DNA from: GCA-016699835 sp964543905 | GTDB taxonomy: Bacteria > Planctomycetota > Phycisphaerae > Phycisphaerales > UBA1924 | Direction of reading: 5' to 3' | Assembly (NCBI GenBank): GCA_964543905.1 | Contig: CAZIZO010000006.1 | Coordinates: forward strand, 124,001-188,000 | Length of the DNA: 64,000 nucleotides | Shown: positions 1-11,008 of the stretch, one piece after another | Layout of the letters: each line of letters begins with the position of its first letter | Numbering within the stretch: the first letter of the stretch is position 1 | Program-made: the position numbers and the translations under genes | The notes under the pieces: model-generated | What the model was told of the DNA's origin: nothing | Database searches by the model: none | The model's input: only the letters and a program-made list of their open reading frames with translations

Positions 1-114
1 CGCGGGTGTGTCGAGGTCGTCGTATTGACCACGACGGATGGCCCATGCGCACGCCCAGACGCCAGCAGCGGCAATCAGAAGGGCCAGCGGGAGCACGATG
101 TAGAGCACGGACAT
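1..114 (-). CDS. ccoS: CcoS, cbb3 oxidase maturation protein (partial)
   Basis: This is the 5' part of a small membrane protein; the window edge cuts it after 38 codons. The start is an ATG at 114, 14 nt after the ccoI stop, with the motif AAGAAGGGAG upstream as ribosome binding site. The visible protein has one hydrophobic helix (about residues 4-26) followed by RRGQYDDLDTPA. A short helix followed by Q(Y/F)DDLDTPA is the signature of the CcoS/FixS family, needed to insert cofactors into the catalytic subunit of cbb3 oxidase. Its place directly after ccoI, as in most cco/fix operons, supports the call. The C-terminus is not visible. Confidence 0.9.
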   Translation of the reverse strand, partial: MSVLYIVLPLALLIAAAGVWACAWAIRRGQYDDLDTPA

Positions 115-128
115 ACGGACTCCCTTCT

Positions 129-2687
129 TCAACGGGCGGCGAGGCTCGGGTCCAGCGCCGTGGACCCGACGGGCGAGGGTGATTCCTCGTCGAAGGTACG
201 CACTTTGAGCGAGAGGGTAAGGACCGTCAACGAACTCAGTGGCATCAAGATGGCCGCGAGCAGGGGATTGATCAGTCCAAGGATCGCCAAAGCGGAGGCG
301 GTGAGGTTGTAGAAGATGGAAGCGAACAGGCAGCGACGAATGGCGCCGAGCGTGCGTTCGGCGGCGGTGGCGAGGCTGACGATGGGGGCGAGACCGGGCT
401 TGCTGAGATAGATATCGGCGGCGGTGAGACTCGCCTCGGCGCCGCCGTGGACCGCAATGCCCACCGAGGCTGCGGACAACGCCGCCGCGTCGTTGACGCC
501 ATCCCCGACCATCACCGCCGTTCCTCGTGAAGCGGCATCCTTGACGATGGCAACTTTGTCTTCCGGTGAAAGCCCGCCGTGGCAGGCGTTTCGCGGAAGT
601 CCAACCGCCTCGCCGACCGCCCACGCCACGTCGGGGTGATCACCCGATAGCATCTCGACTCGCCACCCGCGTCGGACGAAGTCCGCGATCGATTCCTTCG
701 CATCGGCGCGCACCGGATCACCCAGCGCGGCGAGGGCGGCGATCTCCCCGTCGATCGCGACGAGGACGGGCGACAGCGCCTCTCGGGTGCACGACGAGAT
801 CGCATCGCGGACCCATGCAGGCAGGCTCGATGCGTCCCTCCCGAGATGAGACGCCACGAAGGAGATCGAACCAACCACGACACGCCGACCGTCTACTTCG
901 CCCGACACGCCACCGCCGATCGTCTGTTCGACGAGCACCTTGCCATACGGTGCGGTGGGGAGTGCCGAGACGAGCGCTCGGGCAATGAGGTGGGACGATT
1001 GCTCCTCGACGGCTCGGACGAGGGTCTTGGCGTCGTCGCTCCCGATCCAACGCACCAGACCCATGCGTCCACGGGTGATGGTGCCCGTCTTATCGAGGAA
1101 GAGCGTTCCGGGTTTGGTCAGGAGTTCCAGCGCATCGCCGCCCTTGACGAAGATGCCTCGCTTGGCCGAACGCCCCACGGCGACGCTGATCGCGAGCGGC
1201 GTGGCCAGGCCGAGGGCGCACGGGCAACTCACGATCAGCAAGGCCGTCGCATGGTCGAGGGCTCGTGAGGGGTCGATGAAGAGCCACACGACCAGGCAAA
1301 CCACCGCGAGCCCGACCATGCCGACGACGAACGCCCCGGCCAGACGATCGGCCAGTCGCACGATGGGCGCCTTCCGCTCCGCAGCCTCGGCGACCATGCG
1401 CATCAACTTGCCGACGCGAGTCTCCTGGCCCGTCGCCTCGACGCGGACTCGGAGCACGCCTTGAAGATTGATGCTCCCCGCGGAGACATGATCTCCGACG
1501 CGCACGCGCACGGGCTTGCTCTCGCCGGTGAGTAACGACTGATCGACTTGCGATTCGCCCTGGACGAGGACGCCATCCACGGGGATGGAATCGCCGGCGC
1601 GGACCTCCAGGACGTCGTCACGCTCGACGGCCTCGATCGAGATGTCCTCGATCAGGCCCTCGCGCGTGACTCGGCGTGTGCTGGTGGGCGTGAGCGAGAA
1701 GAGCAGTTCCACGGCGTCCGCCGCCCAGCGCTGCTGGCGACGCTGGATCCAGCGCCCCACGAGCAAGAGAAAGACAAGCCCCGCAATCGAATCGAAGTAG
1801 AGGGGCCCCTCGCCACGAAGAACATTGACCGTGCCGCAGACGCCACCGACGGCGAGCGCGATGCTGATGGGGAGATCGAGGTGGGGCGTTCGAGAGCGGA
1901 TCGAAGACCATGCGTTCCGAAAGAACTCCTGCCCAGGCCAGACCAGGCTCAGCATCCCCAAGGCCATGCTGAGCCAGCGAAACATCGATTCGTACTCACG
2001 CTCGATGTCGGCAAAGACGCCCGCGTAGAGCGCCAGGAAGAGCAGCATCACGTTAGCCGCACACGCGCCCGCGACCGCAAGACGCACGAGGAACCGGCGG
2101 TCTTCGTCCACACGCGCCGACCGAGATGTTGAACCTCGCATCGGGTGGGGACGGAATCCGAGTTGATCGAGTTCCTGCGCCACTCGGGAAAGCCGCACGC
2201 GCGACGGGTCCCAACGCACGCGCACCGCCCCCCGACGGAACTCGACCCTGGCCTCGAGGACCCCCTCCACCCGCCGGGGCAATCGCTCGATGGCCCGGAC
2301 GCAACTCGCGCAATGCATGCCCTCGACGTGCAACTCGGCTTCGGCGGAACCATCGCTGAATCTCTTGACGTAGAGGGCTTCGAAGGCGCGATCATCAAAG
2401 CCTCGGAACTCGCTCCGCACGGGCGTTCGCGCGGCACCTGGCGCGGGCAGGCCCGCCGTGGGGGCTGGGCAAGATTCCGTAAAAGCGGTGGGCGCAAGCG
2501 TGCGTGCTCCAAAGGCGTTGCCGATCACTCGATACGCCGACTCACACCCGTGGCAGCAAAACTGCTCCGGAGCACCCGGGGCGAACATGCCGGGAGGGAC
2601 GTCCGCACCGCAATGCGTGCACGGATGGGGCTCCGCGGGAGGGCGTGCGACGTACGACGATGGGACGTTGCTCTTCACGGGTTGCAC
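129..2687 (-). CDS. ccoI: CcoI, copper-translocating P1B-type ATPase
   Basis: This protein exports copper across the inner membrane and supplies the CuB site of cbb3 oxidase. It has about 852 residues from the chosen GTG start. An N-terminal Cys-rich module (C23-x2-C26 and C44-C45-x2-C48) is typical of CcoI/FixI. An HMA domain follows with GMHCASC (C126, C129), then membrane helices, the CPC metal site at 488-490, the DKTGT phosphorylation site (D532) and a GDGVND hinge. The reading frame is open a further 95 codons upstream, but that part lies antisense-like inside the upstream gene and is not conserved in character. The GTG at 2687 sits 13 nt inside the end of that gene, suggesting translational coupling. 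No strong Shine-Dalgarno is visible, so the exact start is uncertain. Confidence 0.93.
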   Translation of the reverse strand: MQPVKSNVPSSYVARPPAEPHPCTHCGADVPPGMFAPGAPEQFCCHGCESAYRVIGNAFGARTLAPTAFTESCPAPTAGLPAPGAARTPVRSEFRGFDDRAFEALYVKRFSDGSAEAELHVEGMHCASCVRAIERLPRRVEGVLEARVEFRRGAVRVRWDPSRVRLSRVAQELDQLGFRPHPMRGSTSRSARVDEDRRFLVRLAVAGACAANVMLLFLALYAGVFADIEREYESMFRWLSMALGMLSLVWPGQEFFRNAWSSIRSRTPHLDLPISIALAVGGVCGTVNVLRGEGPLYFDSIAGLVFLLLVGRWIQRRQQRWAADAVELLFSLTPTSTRRVTREGLIEDISIEAVERDDVLEVRAGDSIPVDGVLVQGESQVDQSLLTGESKPVRVRVGDHVSAGSINLQGVLRVRVEATGQETRVGKLMRMVAEAAERKAPIVRLADRLAGAFVVGMVGLAVVCLVVWLFIDPSRALDHATALLIVSCPCALGLATPLAISVAVGRSAKRGIFVKGGDALELLTKPGTLFLDKTGTITRGRMGLVRWIGSDDAKTLVRAVEEQSSHLIARALVSALPTAPYGKVLVEQTIGGGVSGEVDGRRVVVGSISFVASHLGRDASSLPAWVRDAISSCTREALSPVLVAIDGEIAALAALGDPVRADAKESIADFVRRGWRVEMLSGDHPDVAWAVGEAVGLPRNACHGGLSPEDKVAIVKDAASRGTAVMVGDGVNDAAALSAASVGIAVHGGAEASLTAADIYLSKPGLAPIVSLATAAERTLGAIRRCLFASIFYNLTASALAILGLINPLLAAILMPLSSLTVLTLSLKVRTFDEESPSPVGSTALDPSLAAR

Positions 2688-3436
2688 CTCATGGTACTCG
2701 GCACGGGCCCGCCGGGCACGACCGACGCCGCCAACGACGGCACGTGCATGGGACCCCAGAACCGCTGCGTCATCGTCGCGAGTCCGACCACCGTCACCAC
2801 CACCGCGGTGAGGACGGGCAACTTGCGGCGGAAGGGACCGGCGATCACCTGCAATCCCGTGCCCAGCGCCACGAGGACGGGGAGCGTGCCGAGCCAGAAG
2901 ACGAACATCGTCAGCATCGCAAGATCGACTCGCCCCGTGCCCGCCGCCGCGACGACGAACGCGTAGAGCCATCCGCAGGGAAGGAGCGTGGTGAGGAGCC
3001 CGACGACGAACGCACGCGCGAGCGGGGACAAGTCCAAGGCACGACGGTGCAACATCGCGGTGAGTTCGTGGAGGCGTCGAGGCATCGGGACCCGGAGCGA
3101 ACGCTGGGAGACCAGCCTCAGGATCGCGAAGCCGCCCATCAGCGTCACCATCGTCGCGCCAAAGGCGTTCGCGGCACGCTGCACGCCCGCGAACGCGCCC
3201 GCATGATCGACAAGAGAACCAACCAGCCCGGCGCCGGCGCCGAAGAACAGGTACGTCGCCAATCGCCCGGCGTGATACAACGCGTGGCTCGCGGCCCGCT
3301 CACCGGGCTTGGGCGTGGTGCCCACCCCGTCGATCGCGAGCGCGAGGAATGCCCCACACATCCCGGCACAGTGCAAACTGCCCAGGAGACTCGCAAGGAA
3401 GATGGTCGCGATCAGCATGCTCACCCGTCGCCCCAC
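2675..3436 (-). CDS. Sulfite exporter TauE/SafE-like membrane protein of the cco cluster
   Basis: A 253-residue protein with about six membrane helices and the motif LHCAGMCGAF near residue 21, the hallmark of the UreH/DsbD-like TauE/SafE proteins often encoded in cbb3 oxidase clusters. The Cys pair in that motif resembles the metal- or thiol-handling sites of DsbD-like proteins; a role in copper or heme delivery to the oxidase is inferred from context only. It lies between ccoH (8 nt upstream) and ccoI (overlapping by 13 nt), so it is surely cotranscribed. The start is a GTG at 3436 preceded by GCGAGG; an in-frame ATG at 3418 is an alternative. Confidence 0.8.
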   Translation of the reverse strand: MGRRVSMLIATIFLASLLGSLHCAGMCGAFLALAIDGVGTTPKPGERAASHALYHAGRLATYLFFGAGAGLVGSLVDHAGAFAGVQRAANAFGATMVTLMGGFAILRLVSQRSLRVPMPRRLHELTAMLHRRALDLSPLARAFVVGLLTTLLPCGWLYAFVVAAAGTGRVDLAMLTMFVFWLGTLPVLVALGTGLQVIAGPFRRKLPVLTAVVVTVVGLATMTQRFWGPMHVPSLAASVVPGGPVPSTMRCNP

Positions 3437-3444
3437 ACGCCTCG

Positions 3445-3987
3445 CTAGCGCTCCAACGCTGCGGGGGAGACCACCTCGACCTGTTCGATCGACTCGAAGA
3501 CATCCCGCCCTCTGGAGGCGATCAGGCGAACTTCCCAGAGCCCAGGTCGGCTCATCGCGGCTTCACACTCATACTCGCCGTCGCCCGCGTTCGCAAAGGC
3601 GAGTTCCAGCCGCTCCGACGCTCGAGCCCGATGGAAGGCCACGCCCCGGAACTGCACATCACTCACCGGCTCGCCGTCGCGATCGGCAACGTTGAGCACC
3701 AGGCGAGGTCGAGCCCTCTCGTTCTCGGCCGCTCGCACGCGCAGTTGAACCGTCCACCCAAGTTTCGCGCTCGCGTCGCGTCGTGCGGCGTACGAGTCCC
3801 AGTTCATGGCCTTCCGGTAATAGTCCGGTTCCACGGCAAACGTCTTGTCGGTCGTCGCATAGTAGATCATGACGCCCGCCAGGCCCGCGTTCATCAAGAG
3901 CAGGATGACAACGAAGGCAGGCCACTGCCAGCCCCGCGCCCTCGGGGGCTCACGGCCGTGCTGATCGCTGGTTGCCGAGAGGATCAT
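3445..3987 (-). CDS. ccoH: FixH/CcoH family protein
   Basis: A 180-residue protein with one N-terminal membrane helix (about residues 21-42) followed by a periplasmic domain that contains DYYRKAMNWD. That motif (a tyrosine pair followed by KAxxWD) is typical of FixH/CcoH, which stabilises the assembling cbb3 oxidase and works with the CcoI copper pump. The ATG at 3987 has AAGGGAGA at good spacing and lies 1 nt after the ccoG stop; longer versions of this frame start inside ccoG and are unlikely. The order ccoG-ccoH-(TauE)-ccoI-ccoS follows the usual ccoGHIS order with one insertion. Confidence 0.88.
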   Translation of the reverse strand: MILSATSDQHGREPPRARGWQWPAFVVILLLMNAGLAGVMIYYATTDKTFAVEPDYYRKAMNWDSYAARRDASAKLGWTVQLRVRAAENERARPRLVLNVADRDGEPVSDVQFRGVAFHRARASERLELAFANAGDGEYECEAAMSRPGLWEVRLIASRGRDVFESIEQVEVVSPAALER

Positions 3988-3988
3988 G

Positions 3989-5524
3989 TCAATCTCCCTT
4001 TTCCTTCGCCCCGTCGCCTTGCTCGCGATGCTCCGAATCGGGATGCTGTTCCTGCGAATCGTTCGACGCGGGCTTGGTCGCGAGCATGTTGGGCCCCAGC
4101 AGGCGATAGGGCATGTCCTGCTGGAAGGTCTCGCCATCGCTGATCCGGATCACGATGTCACGCTTGCCATCGTGCAAGATCTCGCGAGAGAAAACGACCA
4201 GGATGGTCTCGATGCGGCGTTGCCCGGGCATGAGGCGGATCGGGTTCTCGTCGGCCCTGATCTCGGCCTTGGGGACATCGACGAGCGAGATGGTGTACGA
4301 CGCCGCGTCCTTGCGACGGTTCGTGACCTTGAACTTGAGTTGGTTCGTCACAAGCCCGTCGGGCATGACGTTGAAGGGCAAGCCCGCGCCGCGCGAGACC
4401 ATCACGTCGGCGGTCCCCTTGGTCGCCAGCGTGTAGACGAACGCGATCGCCACTACGAGAAGGATCGCGGGGTACCACACCAGACGGAGCCGGAACTTCG
4501 TCGTCGCCGTTCCTTCCAGATCGCTCTGCGAGCAGTAGCGAATAAGCCCGAGCGGACGCCCGATCTTCTCCATGACCGCGTCGCACGCGTCCATGCACTG
4601 CGTGCAATGCACGCACTCCATCTGGAGCCCCTTGCGGATATCGATGCCCGTCGGGCATGTTGTGACACAGAGGTGGCAATCGATGCAGTCGCCCTGCACC
4701 TTGGCGTTCACGGCCAGCCCGTCGGGCGTCACCACGGGCAACGGCAACACCGACGCCTCGGAGCGTTTCTTCTTCCCGCGAGGCTCCCCCCGCTTGTAGT
4801 CGTACCCCACGATGAGCGACTTCTTGTCGAGCAGCACGGATTGGAATCGCCCATATGGGCACGCCACAAGGCACGTCTGCTCCCGAAAGAACGCAAAGTC
4901 GAACATCATGAGCCCGGTCACCACGGCCATGATGATGAACGAACTCGGATGCTCCACGGGTGAGCGTCGGACCCATTGCACGAGTTGATCGACCCCCACG
5001 AAGTACGCGAGGAACGTGTGGGCAAGGAACATGGAGACAACAAAGAAAGTCGCGTACTTCCCAACTTTGCGAAGGGCGAGGTACGACGTCGGAGACTTCT
5101 TGCCCGGCTCGCCATCGAAGAGTCGCTCGATCGGCCGGTAGAGAAACTCCATGTACACGGTCTGCGGACACGCCCACCCGCACCACACGCGACCGAAGAT
5201 CGCGGTGAGCAGGAAGATCGTGACCACCACGCCGATCAGAAAAAGGGCGAGCAGCAGGGTGTCCGTGGGCAGGAATGTAAAGCCGAAAAAGGTAAACTCA
5301 CGGTGCGCCACGTCGAGCAGCATGGCGGGCTTCCCGCCGATCTTGATGTACGGCAGCAACGTGAAGAGCGCGATCAGGATGTACGCGACGGCACGACGAC
5401 GATGCCAGAACTTCCCCCGCGAGGGCTTCGGCTTGATCCACCGCCGCGTTCCATCGCGGTTCAGCGTGGAAAGAACCTGTTCTTCTTGCTCGCTCGAACC
5501 GACCTTGGTGTGAACCGTTGACAT
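3989..5524 (-). CDS. ccoG: CcoG, cytochrome oxidase accessory ferredoxin-type protein
   Basis: A membrane-bound cupric reductase/assembly factor of 511 residues. It shows several helices in the N-terminal half, the motif WCGWACPQT, and two 4Fe-4S clusters: CIDCHLCVTTCP and CVHCTQCMDAC. A C-terminal helix is followed by an Ig-like domain. All are standard CcoG/FixG features, and the length matches the family. In established work CcoG reduces Cu(II) to Cu(I) for cbb3 assembly. It starts 24 nt after the ccoP stop and nearly touches ccoH, consistent with one transcript. Confidence 0.95.
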   Translation of the reverse strand: MSTVHTKVGSSEQEEQVLSTLNRDGTRRWIKPKPSRGKFWHRRRAVAYILIALFTLLPYIKIGGKPAMLLDVAHREFTFFGFTFLPTDTLLLALFLIGVVVTIFLLTAIFGRVWCGWACPQTVYMEFLYRPIERLFDGEPGKKSPTSYLALRKVGKYATFFVVSMFLAHTFLAYFVGVDQLVQWVRRSPVEHPSSFIIMAVVTGLMMFDFAFFREQTCLVACPYGRFQSVLLDKKSLIVGYDYKRGEPRGKKKRSEASVLPLPVVTPDGLAVNAKVQGDCIDCHLCVTTCPTGIDIRKGLQMECVHCTQCMDACDAVMEKIGRPLGLIRYCSQSDLEGTATTKFRLRLVWYPAILLVVAIAFVYTLATKGTADVMVSRGAGLPFNVMPDGLVTNQLKFKVTNRRKDAASYTISLVDVPKAEIRADENPIRLMPGQRRIETILVVFSREILHDGKRDIVIRISDGETFQQDMPYRLLGPNMLATKPASNDSQEQHPDSEHREQGDGAKEKGD

Positions 5525-5548
5525 GTTCCTTCCCCATGCCCCCAGTGC

Positions 5549-6178
5549 TTATTTCTTGCCCGCCGGGGGAGATGCCGCCGGCGCCGGGGCGGCCTCCGCG
5601 GCAGGCGGCGCCGGCCACGGATCGATCTTCTCACCCTCCGCGCCGCGAGGCCCGGTGAGATTCTGCCCGCGGAGCGACGCGACATAGGCCGACACCAGCA
5701 CGATGTCGTTCGGATGCAGCCGCCCCTTCCACGCGGGCATGGCGCCCGCGGCCGCGCCCTTCTCGACCACCGTCGCGATGTCGGCGATGTGCTTGACGTT
5801 CTTGTAGAAATCATCGGTGAGGTTGGGCCCGACCTGCCCCTGCCCCTTGTCGGCGTGGCAAGAAACACAGTTGGTCTTGAAGACGCTCGCGCCCACGCTC
5901 ATCCACTTCTGGCTCTGCATCATCTTGAGGATGGTCGCCTCGTCCGGCTTGAGTTCGCCGATCTCGGCGTACTGCTTCTTCACCTCTTCCAACTGCCTGG
6001 CCGCGTGCTTTTCCCAGATGCTCGGGGCCGCCGGGCTCAGGTGAAACCACATGGCGTACAGCACGCTGAACACGATGGTGCCGGCCCAGATCGCGTGCCA
6101 CCAACCCGGCGTCGGGTTGTCGTATTCCTGAATCCCGTCGTACGAATGATCCATCAGGTTGCCGTAGTTCGTGCTCAT
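5549..6178 (-). CDS. ccoP: CcoP, cbb3 oxidase cytochrome c subunit (monoheme form)
   Basis: A 209-residue subunit. The N-terminus has the FixP/CcoP signature (DGIQEYDNPTPGWW followed by one membrane helix). A periplasmic cytochrome c domain carries one heme site, CVSCH (C104, C107, H108), with a candidate Met ligand in AMPAWKG. The C-terminus is a Pro/Ala-rich tail. Most described CcoP subunits bind two c-type hemes; only one CxxCH is present here. The ATG at 6178 has AAGGAG nine bases upstream and overlaps the end of ccoQ by almost nothing. It delivers electrons to the CcoO/CcoN part of the complex. Confidence 0.92.
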   Translation of the reverse strand: MSTNYGNLMDHSYDGIQEYDNPTPGWWHAIWAGTIVFSVLYAMWFHLSPAAPSIWEKHAARQLEEVKKQYAEIGELKPDEATILKMMQSQKWMSVGASVFKTNCVSCHADKGQGQVGPNLTDDFYKNVKHIADIATVVEKGAAAGAMPAWKGRLHPNDIVLVSAYVASLRGQNLTGPRGAEGEKIDPWPAPPAAEAAPAPAASPPAGKK

Positions 6179-6179
6179 C

Positions 6180-6374
6180 TCACCGATCTCCTTGCACTGA
6201 AGAAGCCTCGTCGTACGAATCGCGGATGGCCCGCTCACTGATCTGGTCCAGCGTCGCTCGCGGCGTCCGGAGCACCCGGATGACCACCAGCAGGAACACC
6301 CCGAGGAAGATCGCCATCGAGACCTGCGACCACACCGACAAGTCCGCATGGCTCATGATGTCGCTGAGTTTCAT
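6180..6374 (-). CDS. ccoQ: CcoQ-like small subunit of cbb3 oxidase
   Basis: A 64-residue protein with a single membrane helix (about residues 17-34) and a charged, cytoplasmic C-terminal tail. Size, topology and position between ccoNO and ccoP match CcoQ/FixQ, which stabilises the interaction of CcoP with the core. Sequence conservation in this family is low, so the call rests mainly on context. It ends 1 nt before the ccoP start codon. Confidence 0.82.
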   Translation of the reverse strand: MKLSDIMSHADLSVWSQVSMAIFLGVFLLVVIRVLRTPRATLDQISERAIRDSYDEASSVQGDR

Positions 6375-6461
6375 GTCCCGTTCCTTCCGCTCGATCGTGC
6401 TCGTGCTCTGCGGCCATGCTTTGGTGTCCGATCGTCCTCCGACGGTTCCCGCCCAAAGCCC

Positions 6462-8801
<2,340 letters not shown>

Positions 8802-8846
8802 CGAAAGACCTCCGTTTGGGGTGGGCCTATCAAAACCTTCCCACTC

Positions 8847-8876
8847 ATTCTATCGACTTTCTGACCTGATGGTCAA
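8847..8876 (-). promoter_or_regulatory. Promoter of the cco operon with a dyad over the -35 box
   Basis: Read on the minus strand there is TTGACC (8876-8871), an 18-nt spacer and TAGAAT (8852-8847), 46 nt before the ccoNO start. A 14-base dyad, TGACC-N4-GGTCA (8862-8875), overlaps the -35 box. A regulator bound there could block RNA polymerase; the divergent Rrf2 protein is the obvious candidate, but this is inference. Confidence 0.55.
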
Positions 8877-8991
8877 ATATGCCGCACGAAAATCATCGTT
8901 CCCTCACATTTCCTGTCGATTCTTCGGACTCGTAGTCGATTTTCCATAAGTCCCAAGGCCGAATTGATTCTCGTTCGAGGTGAATCTCATC

Positions 8992-9020
8992 TTGACTTTC
9001 TTGTCCTTTTATGGTACAAC
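8992..9020 (+). promoter_or_regulatory. Promoter of the divergent rrf2 gene
   Basis: TTGACT at 8992-8997 and TACAAC at 9015-9020 are separated by 17 nt. The predicted start of transcription is about 17 nt before the ATG at 9044, and an AGGAGG ribosome binding site lies between. Confidence 0.5.
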
Positions 9021-9043
9021 CTGCCCACTTTCAGGAGGTCCGC

Positions 9044-9511
9044 ATGCTGACTCAGGCGGTGGGATACGCGGCGACGGCGCTCGGCTACGTCGCGGCGGCC
9101 GGTGGAAAACCCGTACTCGTCCGCGAAATGTCACAGGTCTGCGACATCCCGGGTCCGTACCTCTCCAAGATCGTCCACGCGCTCTCCAGGGCCAAACTCG
9201 TCAACACCCAGCGCGGCATCGGGGGCGGCGTGACCCTCGCCCGCGAGCCGGATTCCATCACGCTATATGACCTCTGCGAGTCGCTCGCCGACCCCAATAT
9301 CCAGGCGAGGTGCTTGCTCGGCACCGCCGAGTGCTCCGACGAGCGTGCGTGCCCGGCCCACAAGTTCTGGGTGACCCAACGCAACAAGCAGATCGAGTTT
9401 CTGAAGAAAACCACCATCGCCGATATCGCCGCCTTCGAAACACGCCGTCGCTGGTCCGGTCGAATGCCCGCGAAAATGCTCGCCGAACTCGAAGGCGGAA
9501 AATCGAACTAA
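9044..9511 (+). CDS. Rrf2-family transcriptional regulator beside the cco operon
   Basis: A 155-residue winged-helix regulator. The N-terminal HTH (about 25-65) ends in the Rrf2 wing motif RGIGGGVTLA. Three cysteines follow in the C-terminal half (C90, C97, C103), the arrangement that binds an Fe-S cluster in NsrR, IscR and related sensors. AGGAGG precedes the ATG at 9044; an upstream in-frame ATG at 9011 lies in the promoter and is not used in this model. Divergent orientation from ccoNO suggests it senses oxygen, NO or redox state and controls the oxidase operon. The signal and target are inferred. Confidence 0.88.
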   Translation: MLTQAVGYAATALGYVAAAGGKPVLVREMSQVCDIPGPYLSKIVHALSRAKLVNTQRGIGGGVTLAREPDSITLYDLCESLADPNIQARCLLGTAECSDERACPAHKFWVTQRNKQIEFLKKTTIADIAAFETRRRWSGRMPAKMLAELEGGKSN

Positions 9512-9535
9512 GTCTCCGAAGAACCCTCGGCCCGG

Positions 9536-10357
9536 CTATTTCGCGCCCTCGGCCCCGTTCGATTCGACCGCGTTCGCACTGACGAGTGCCGGGCTGGTCG
9601 AATCCTCCGGGACCACGGCCGGCACGAGTCGGACATGACCATTGCCCAGGTCTTCGATCACGCCCAACTCGCGAAGCGCATTCAGCGCCGCGAGTTGCTC
9701 GGCCCTCTTCTTGCTCTGCCCCCAACTGGGCTCGAATCGGCGAGCGCCGATCTCGACGCAAATCTTGAAGCACTTGGCGTGGTCCGGTCCTTGCTCATCC
9801 AGGATGCGGTAGCAGGGCGTGGAGTCCATCGCCTGCTGCGCGTGTTGCTGGAGCACGCTCTTGAAGTTCTGCTGGTGACCGCTCAAGGCGGATTGGTGCA
9901 CGAGGGGTTCGACGAGAGGTCGAATGAACGCCGCGGCCGCTTCGTAGCCCCCATCCAGGAAGATCGCGCCGATCACGGCTTCGAGTGCGGCGGCCCCGAG
10001 CGATTGCGGCAGTTCGGCGCCCTTCTGCATCCCCTTCCCGAGCACTAGGAGCGATTCGAGCCCCAGGCGCTTCGCAATCTCCGAGCACGTCTGCCGCGAC
10101 ACGACCGCGGACTTGATCTTGGTCATCTCCCCTTCGAGGAAGTTGGGGAAATGCCGGAAGATCAGTTCGCAGGTGACCAGCCCGAGCACGGAGTCTCCGA
10201 GAAACTCCAAACGCTCGTTCGAGTGCAGGCGCGATTCCGAGACCGAGGCGTGCGTGATCGCTCGCTCGAACAGCGATTCGTCTTTGAAGCGGTACCCCAA
10301 AACGCTTTCCAGTTGTGCGCGCACGCCTTCGTCCATATGCACCGTCCATTCCGACAC
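9536..10357 (-). CDS. rnc: Ribonuclease III
   Basis: A 273-residue double-strand-specific endoribonuclease for rRNA and mRNA processing. The catalytic domain shows the signature ERLEFLGDSVLGL and the later acidic site AALEAVIGAIFLDGG. A double-stranded RNA binding domain follows (about 165-235), then a non-conserved, Ala/Val-rich tail of some 35 residues that is longer than usual. The start is the ATG at 10357; an internal ATG eight codons in is an alternative. It converges on the rrf2 gene with 24 nt between stops. Confidence 0.95.
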   Translation of the reverse strand: MSEWTVHMDEGVRAQLESVLGYRFKDESLFERAITHASVSESRLHSNERLEFLGDSVLGLVTCELIFRHFPNFLEGEMTKIKSAVVSRQTCSEIAKRLGLESLLVLGKGMQKGAELPQSLGAAALEAVIGAIFLDGGYEAAAAFIRPLVEPLVHQSALSGHQQNFKSVLQQHAQQAMDSTPCYRILDEQGPDHAKCFKICVEIGARRFEPSWGQSKKRAEQLAALNALRELGVIEDLGNGHVRLVPAVVPEDSTSPALVSANAVESNGAEGAK

Positions 10358-10713
10358 GCCCGAACTGGGCTTCCGAAAAGTCGCTCATGCCGATGCTCTC
10401 AAACGCATCGACACGAAACGGTGACGCGAAGGCTCGCAACCCGTTCGGTCCCTGGGGAGACCTCACCCCAGCCACGAACGACCAGCGAGCAACCGCGTCG
10501 GCCACTCCCGCGAGCAGCATACCACAGATCGGCAACTGGTCCAGCCTTCCTGCGGATCCGCACTCACTCTGTCCCACCATCAACACCCTATAACCGATTA
10601 CCCATACATGTTCCAAACAGTCATTGATCGACTCGTCCTTGACCAATGAAGGGGCTATACTCATGGCCCGACACGGATCGCCCGGTCGGCCGCACACCGT
10701 ATTCGGTCCAGCC
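10358..10713. other. Gene-free stretch between rnc and rpmH
   Basis: Divergent intergenic region of 356 bases with no credible coding sequence. Reading frames here are short and mostly antisense to rnc. A TATACT hexamer at 10656-10661 is a possible -10 box for rpmH, 52 nt before its start; I see no convincing -35 partner. Confidence 0.5.
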
Positions 10714-10854
10714 ATGCACTACCCACACCGAGTCAGCCGTCTCAAGCGCAAGCGAGCCATTGGGTTCCGTGCCCGAATGAAGACCAAGAACGGGCGCAAA
10801 CTCATCAATCGCAAGCGGCGCGCGGGACGTTCGTTGAACGTCGCCGATAAGTAG
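10714..10854 (+). CDS. rpmH: 50S ribosomal protein L34
   Basis: A 46-residue, very basic protein with the L34 core LKRKRAIGFRARM, TKNGRKLINRKRRAGR. The first residues MHYPHRVSR replace the usual MKRTYQPS. The ATG at 10714 gives the normal family length; in-frame ATGs upstream (10624, 10663) would add an unconserved extension, and the one at 10663 sits on the candidate -10 box. The usual neighbour rnpA (RNase P protein) does not follow; the next gene is a prepilin-like protein. Confidence 0.93.
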   Translation: MHYPHRVSRLKRKRAIGFRARMKTKNGRKLINRKRRAGRSLNVADK

Positions 10855-11008
10855 TCCGGACTGAACGTCCAGACGCCATCGCACGCCACTCCACGTCGCC
10901 GGGTTCCGTGCCTGGTTATCTCATACAACCTGCCCAGACTGGCAAAATCCGTCGTTCCGACGTCGGTGGTGGTTCCACGCGCGGCCCACCAACGGTAATC
11001 TGGGAGGG

